Made by a program: the position numbers and the translations under genes. 24,583 nt of DNA from Spirochaetaceae bacterium (GTDB taxonomy: Bacteria > Spirochaetota > Spirochaetia > SZUA-6 > Bin103), in contig JAPPNY010000009.1 of the NCBI GenBank assembly GCA_028818385.1, positions 1-24,583 on the forward strand. Direction: 5' to 3'. Each line of letters starts with the position of its first letter. The first letter of the stretch is position 1. This document shows, piece by piece, positions 23,801 to 24,583 of this stretch. Below the pieces are notes generated by a model. It searched no databases, had not been told where the DNA came from, and saw nothing but the letters and a program-made list of their open reading frames with translations.

Positions 23801-24145
23801 CGCGGAGTCGAGGGCACGGTACGCGTCGTCGCTCGAGAACGGCTGCTGGTGCGCCCAGTTGTTGCGGTGTTCGCGCAGCTCGCTGACCAGGCTGCGCTCG
23901 GCGTGGCCCAGGATGTCGCGAAACACCTCGTTCCACGTGTCCCACATCACCTTCAGCAGGATCTGAACGTCCGATTCCGACGGTTGTCGCCGCGGACCGG
24001 GATCGCTCAGGATCTGCCGCAGGCGGTATTCGTCAATGTCGCGAACGTGCACCGCCCGCTTGAGCTCGCGCTGGACGAACGGCTCCAGTCCGGCGCGCAA
24101 CAACTCCAGACCCTTGCCGACTCGTTCGTGATTCGTAACTGCCAT
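20813..24145 (-). CDS. Swt1-HEPN/DUF499 ATPase of BREX-like defence type
   Basis: 1110 residues; AAGGGAG lies 5 nt before ATG 24145. The N-terminal Swt1-like HEPN domain (about 5-125) holds the HEPN RNase motif R-N-x3-H as RNNWAH (94-99). The DUF499 ATPase part follows: Walker A NFGGGKTHS (246-254), Walker B CLVLIDE (356-362), then VVLVGNRISPGNP and ISLPASDTGD (sensor region). The central portion (about 440-960) continues with LRNVIDRVAAPWRP, YPIHPETFERLH and RTRGVLRLMAAVIHHQWEQG, typical of the COG1483/DUF499 group. A Pro/Asp-rich linker (about 1000-1040) and a C-terminal beta-domain end it. DUF499 proteins are BrxC/PglY-like partners of DUF1156 methylases in phage-defence islands; none is visible here. 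The protein is intact, without frameshift. The transposase gene begins 213 nt upstream. Confidence 0.9.
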   Translation of the reverse strand: MAVTNHERVGKGLELLRAGLEPFVQRELKRAVHVRDIDEYRLRQILSDPGPRRQPSESDVQILLKVMWDTWNEVFRDILGHAERSLVSELREHRNNWAHQQPFSSDDAYRALDSAHRLLTSVSAPQAREVDALKQELLRVRFQEQVRDERRRTSRSTSNVGSVAGLKPWREVVTPHHDVASGQYQQAEFAADLWQVYLKEGTDEYRDPVEFFRRTFLTDSLKQLLTGAVQRLSGSGADPVVNLQTNFGGGKTHSMLALYHLFSGVRASGLADIDEVLKDAGTSELPSVRRVVLVGNRISPGNPVTKPDGTAVRTLWGELAWQLGGAEAFARVAADDEKATNPGDVLRELLIEHGPCLVLIDEWVAYARQLHDDEDDLPAGSFETQFTFAQTLTESARLAGNCLLVISLPASDTGDSPHAQADDAEVGGQRGREALTRLRNVIDRVAAPWRPATVDESFEIVRRRLFQPFNDAEQFKARDVVARGFSEFYRSQQQEFPSECREADYEQRLKAAYPIHPETFERLHTDWSALAKFQRTRGVLRLMAAVIHHQWEQGNRSPLILPGDLALDDGRVQAELTRYLDDNWSPIIERDVDGADSLPLRIDNEQPNLGKFAASRRVARAIFLGSAPTIGAAHRGIEDRRVKLGCVMPGEAPAVFGDALRRLATAATYLYEDNARYWYATQPTVTKLAEDRAEQMRRNSDRIEQEIGTRMRADLREIGEFSRVHAWPHSGHDVPDDPDARLVVLGIEHPYGKGGESAAEKQALAILESRGTTPRIHRNTLVFLAADATRLQELDEAVRRFLAWESIVAESDQLNLAPQQVRQAETRRDTAAAEAASRIPETYRWLLVPTQNTPQDPVTWDALNVTGTEALAVRAARKLKGQEGLVTSYSSTLLRMELDRVPLWRGEYVAIAQLVEDYARYPYLPRLRDPQVLLGSIRDGLNLLTWVQDTFAYADSFDEEAGRYRGLRAGEGIELRDASAPGVLVKPAVARKQLDDEVPKPDGDDKPTPDPDGGDDPGPDPQPPDPTPPPPPRLKRFHGAVTLDAGRVGLDAGQIASEVIAHMDGLVGAKVTVTLEIEAELPDGFPDHVVRTVNENSSTLKFTDHGFEHE

Positions 24146-24358
24146 CTTTGCTCCCTTACCGACCTCAGGCCGCGACTTCTCTCAACTTCCTGGAACTCGT
24201 TCTTGTTTGCTTGGCAGGACCGGTCAGGCCTGTCACTCCGGCCTCCACCGTTGAACCCGGCTTATTCGCGTAGGAGTGGAGAAAAAGTAGGCGTGTCCGC
24301 CGATTTGCAGTAGGGTCAAGGTGATAACAGAACACCACTGCAAAGGACGGGACACGCC
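24146..24358. other. Leader between DUF499 and the transposase, with interrupted inverted repeat
   Basis: The two genes diverge here. Outside the stem, I see only the ribosome site of DUF499 (24151-24157) and an 8-bp palindrome GACCGGTC (24218-24225). An inverted repeat of two matched blocks sits at 24290-24358: GGCGTGTCC (24290-24298) with GGACACGCC (24350-24358), and TTTGCAGT (24304-24311) with ACTGCAAA (24337-24344), with equal 5-nt mismatched bulges between blocks and a 25-nt loop. The last arm stops one base before the transposase GTG. It may be the IS terminal end or a structure that blocks translation. Confidence 0.6.
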
Positions 24359-24583
24359 GTGGGTGAAACTCTACCGATCTTCTCGACGACCTTCAACCGC
24401 TCGGCGCAAATCGAGGCGCGAGCGGATCATCTGAGCGCGGACACCGGTGCGTTGCTGCTGCGCGAGATCATGGAGCGCACCGGCGTCATCGAGTGGATGG
24501 CCGAGCGGCTGCTCGATCCACGCAATCGGCACCTGATCACCTATCCGCTGGCCGACCTGCTGCGGACCAGCCTGCTGATGCTG
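24290..24583 (+). mobile_element. Left portion of an IS1380-family insertion sequence
   Basis: The transposase start and the interrupted inverted repeat in front of it mark an insertion sequence that runs off the window. The true left terminal repeat and target duplication cannot be placed from this end alone, so 24290 is only the first structured base and not a measured boundary. Confidence 0.6.
24359..24583 (+). CDS. IS1380-family transposase, N-terminal fragment cut by window edge
   Basis: 75 codons from GTG 24359, open to the edge. The text runs GETLPIFSTTFNRSAQIEAR, then ADHLSADTGALLLREIMERT, GVIEWMAERLLDPRNRHLIT and YPLADLLRTSLLML. The pattern of an ADAG-like LLLRE helix, a WM/WL turn, DPR, and a P-L-A-D/E-LLR helix is the usual N-terminus of IS1380 transposases; the DDE catalytic residues lie further on. 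No strong Shine-Dalgarno is seen: CAAAGGACGG, 14 nt before, is partly inside the stem, which could keep expression low. Nothing suggests damage in the part seen. Confidence 0.82.
   Translation, partial: MGETLPIFSTTFNRSAQIEARADHLSADTGALLLREIMERTGVIEWMAERLLDPRNRHLITYPLADLLRTSLLML

Noticed and set aside
1..24583. CRISPR arrays, tRNA or rRNA genes
   Set aside because: No regularly spaced short direct repeats and no cloverleaf or rRNA-like segments were seen on either strand by eye.

Overview
The window is high-GC (roughly 65%), tightly packed bacterial chromosome with Shine-Dalgarno starts, frequent GTG/TTG starts and many 4-13 nt gene overlaps. The gene mix (GH127, GH172 and GH32-like carbohydrate proteins, a CUT1 sugar ABC transporter without its own ATPase, Gfo/Idh/MocA dehydrogenase, DUF6807, IS1380 transposase) fits a free-living or host-associated environmental heterotroph. 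The style of the binding-protein signal peptide (ending VFAAP) is reminiscent of high-GC Spirochaetaceae metagenome genomes. That taxonomic guess is weak and rests on no marker gene.

Left part, 1-9870, mostly metabolic. A truncated beta-L-arabinofuranosidase-type gene (GH127) diverges from a sugar-uptake operon: binding protein, two permeases, then a Gfo/Idh/MocA dehydrogenase and an MFS carrier. A 9-bp inverted repeat overlapping a possible TTGACA promoter element sits between the divergent genes, and a perfect 13-bp inverted repeat sits between the binding-protein gene and the first permease. Then come an orphan antitoxin-like gene, a RibD-C/DHFR-like reductase overlapping a PepT-like M20 peptidase, and a convergent DinB-like/DUF6807 pair.

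Middle part, 9938-14295, minus strand: the most interesting block. An AAA/ABC-type ATPase, a small TOPRIM-like protein and a nucleoside 2-deoxyribosyltransferase-like protein are joined by 8-nt and 4-nt overlaps. They lie just downstream of an HNH endonuclease gene that carries a one-base frameshift in its nuclease domain and is preceded by a near-consensus promoter placed to give a leaderless mRNA. The three-gene unit looks like a candidate anti-phage module of sensor ATPase, nuclease/toxin and nucleotide-hydrolysing effector. I do not recognise this exact combination as a named system.

Next, 14393-18237: a GH32-like beta-propeller gene followed by a GH172 (DUF2961) gene, divergent from a membrane protein of unknown function. 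Right part, 18263-24583: a Fic AMP-transferase-type gene overlapping a NUDIX hydrolase gene, a broken NYN-domain (LabA/DUF88-like) gene, a very large Swt1-HEPN/DUF499 ATPase of the kind found in BREX-like defence islands but without its usual methylase partner in view, and the start of an IS1380-type transposase with an interrupted inverted repeat in front of it. The right half reads as a worn defence island with mobile DNA at its edge. Outside the two regulatory leaders (19956-20174 and 24146-24358) no gap exceeds about 200 bases. I saw no tRNA, rRNA or CRISPR array.
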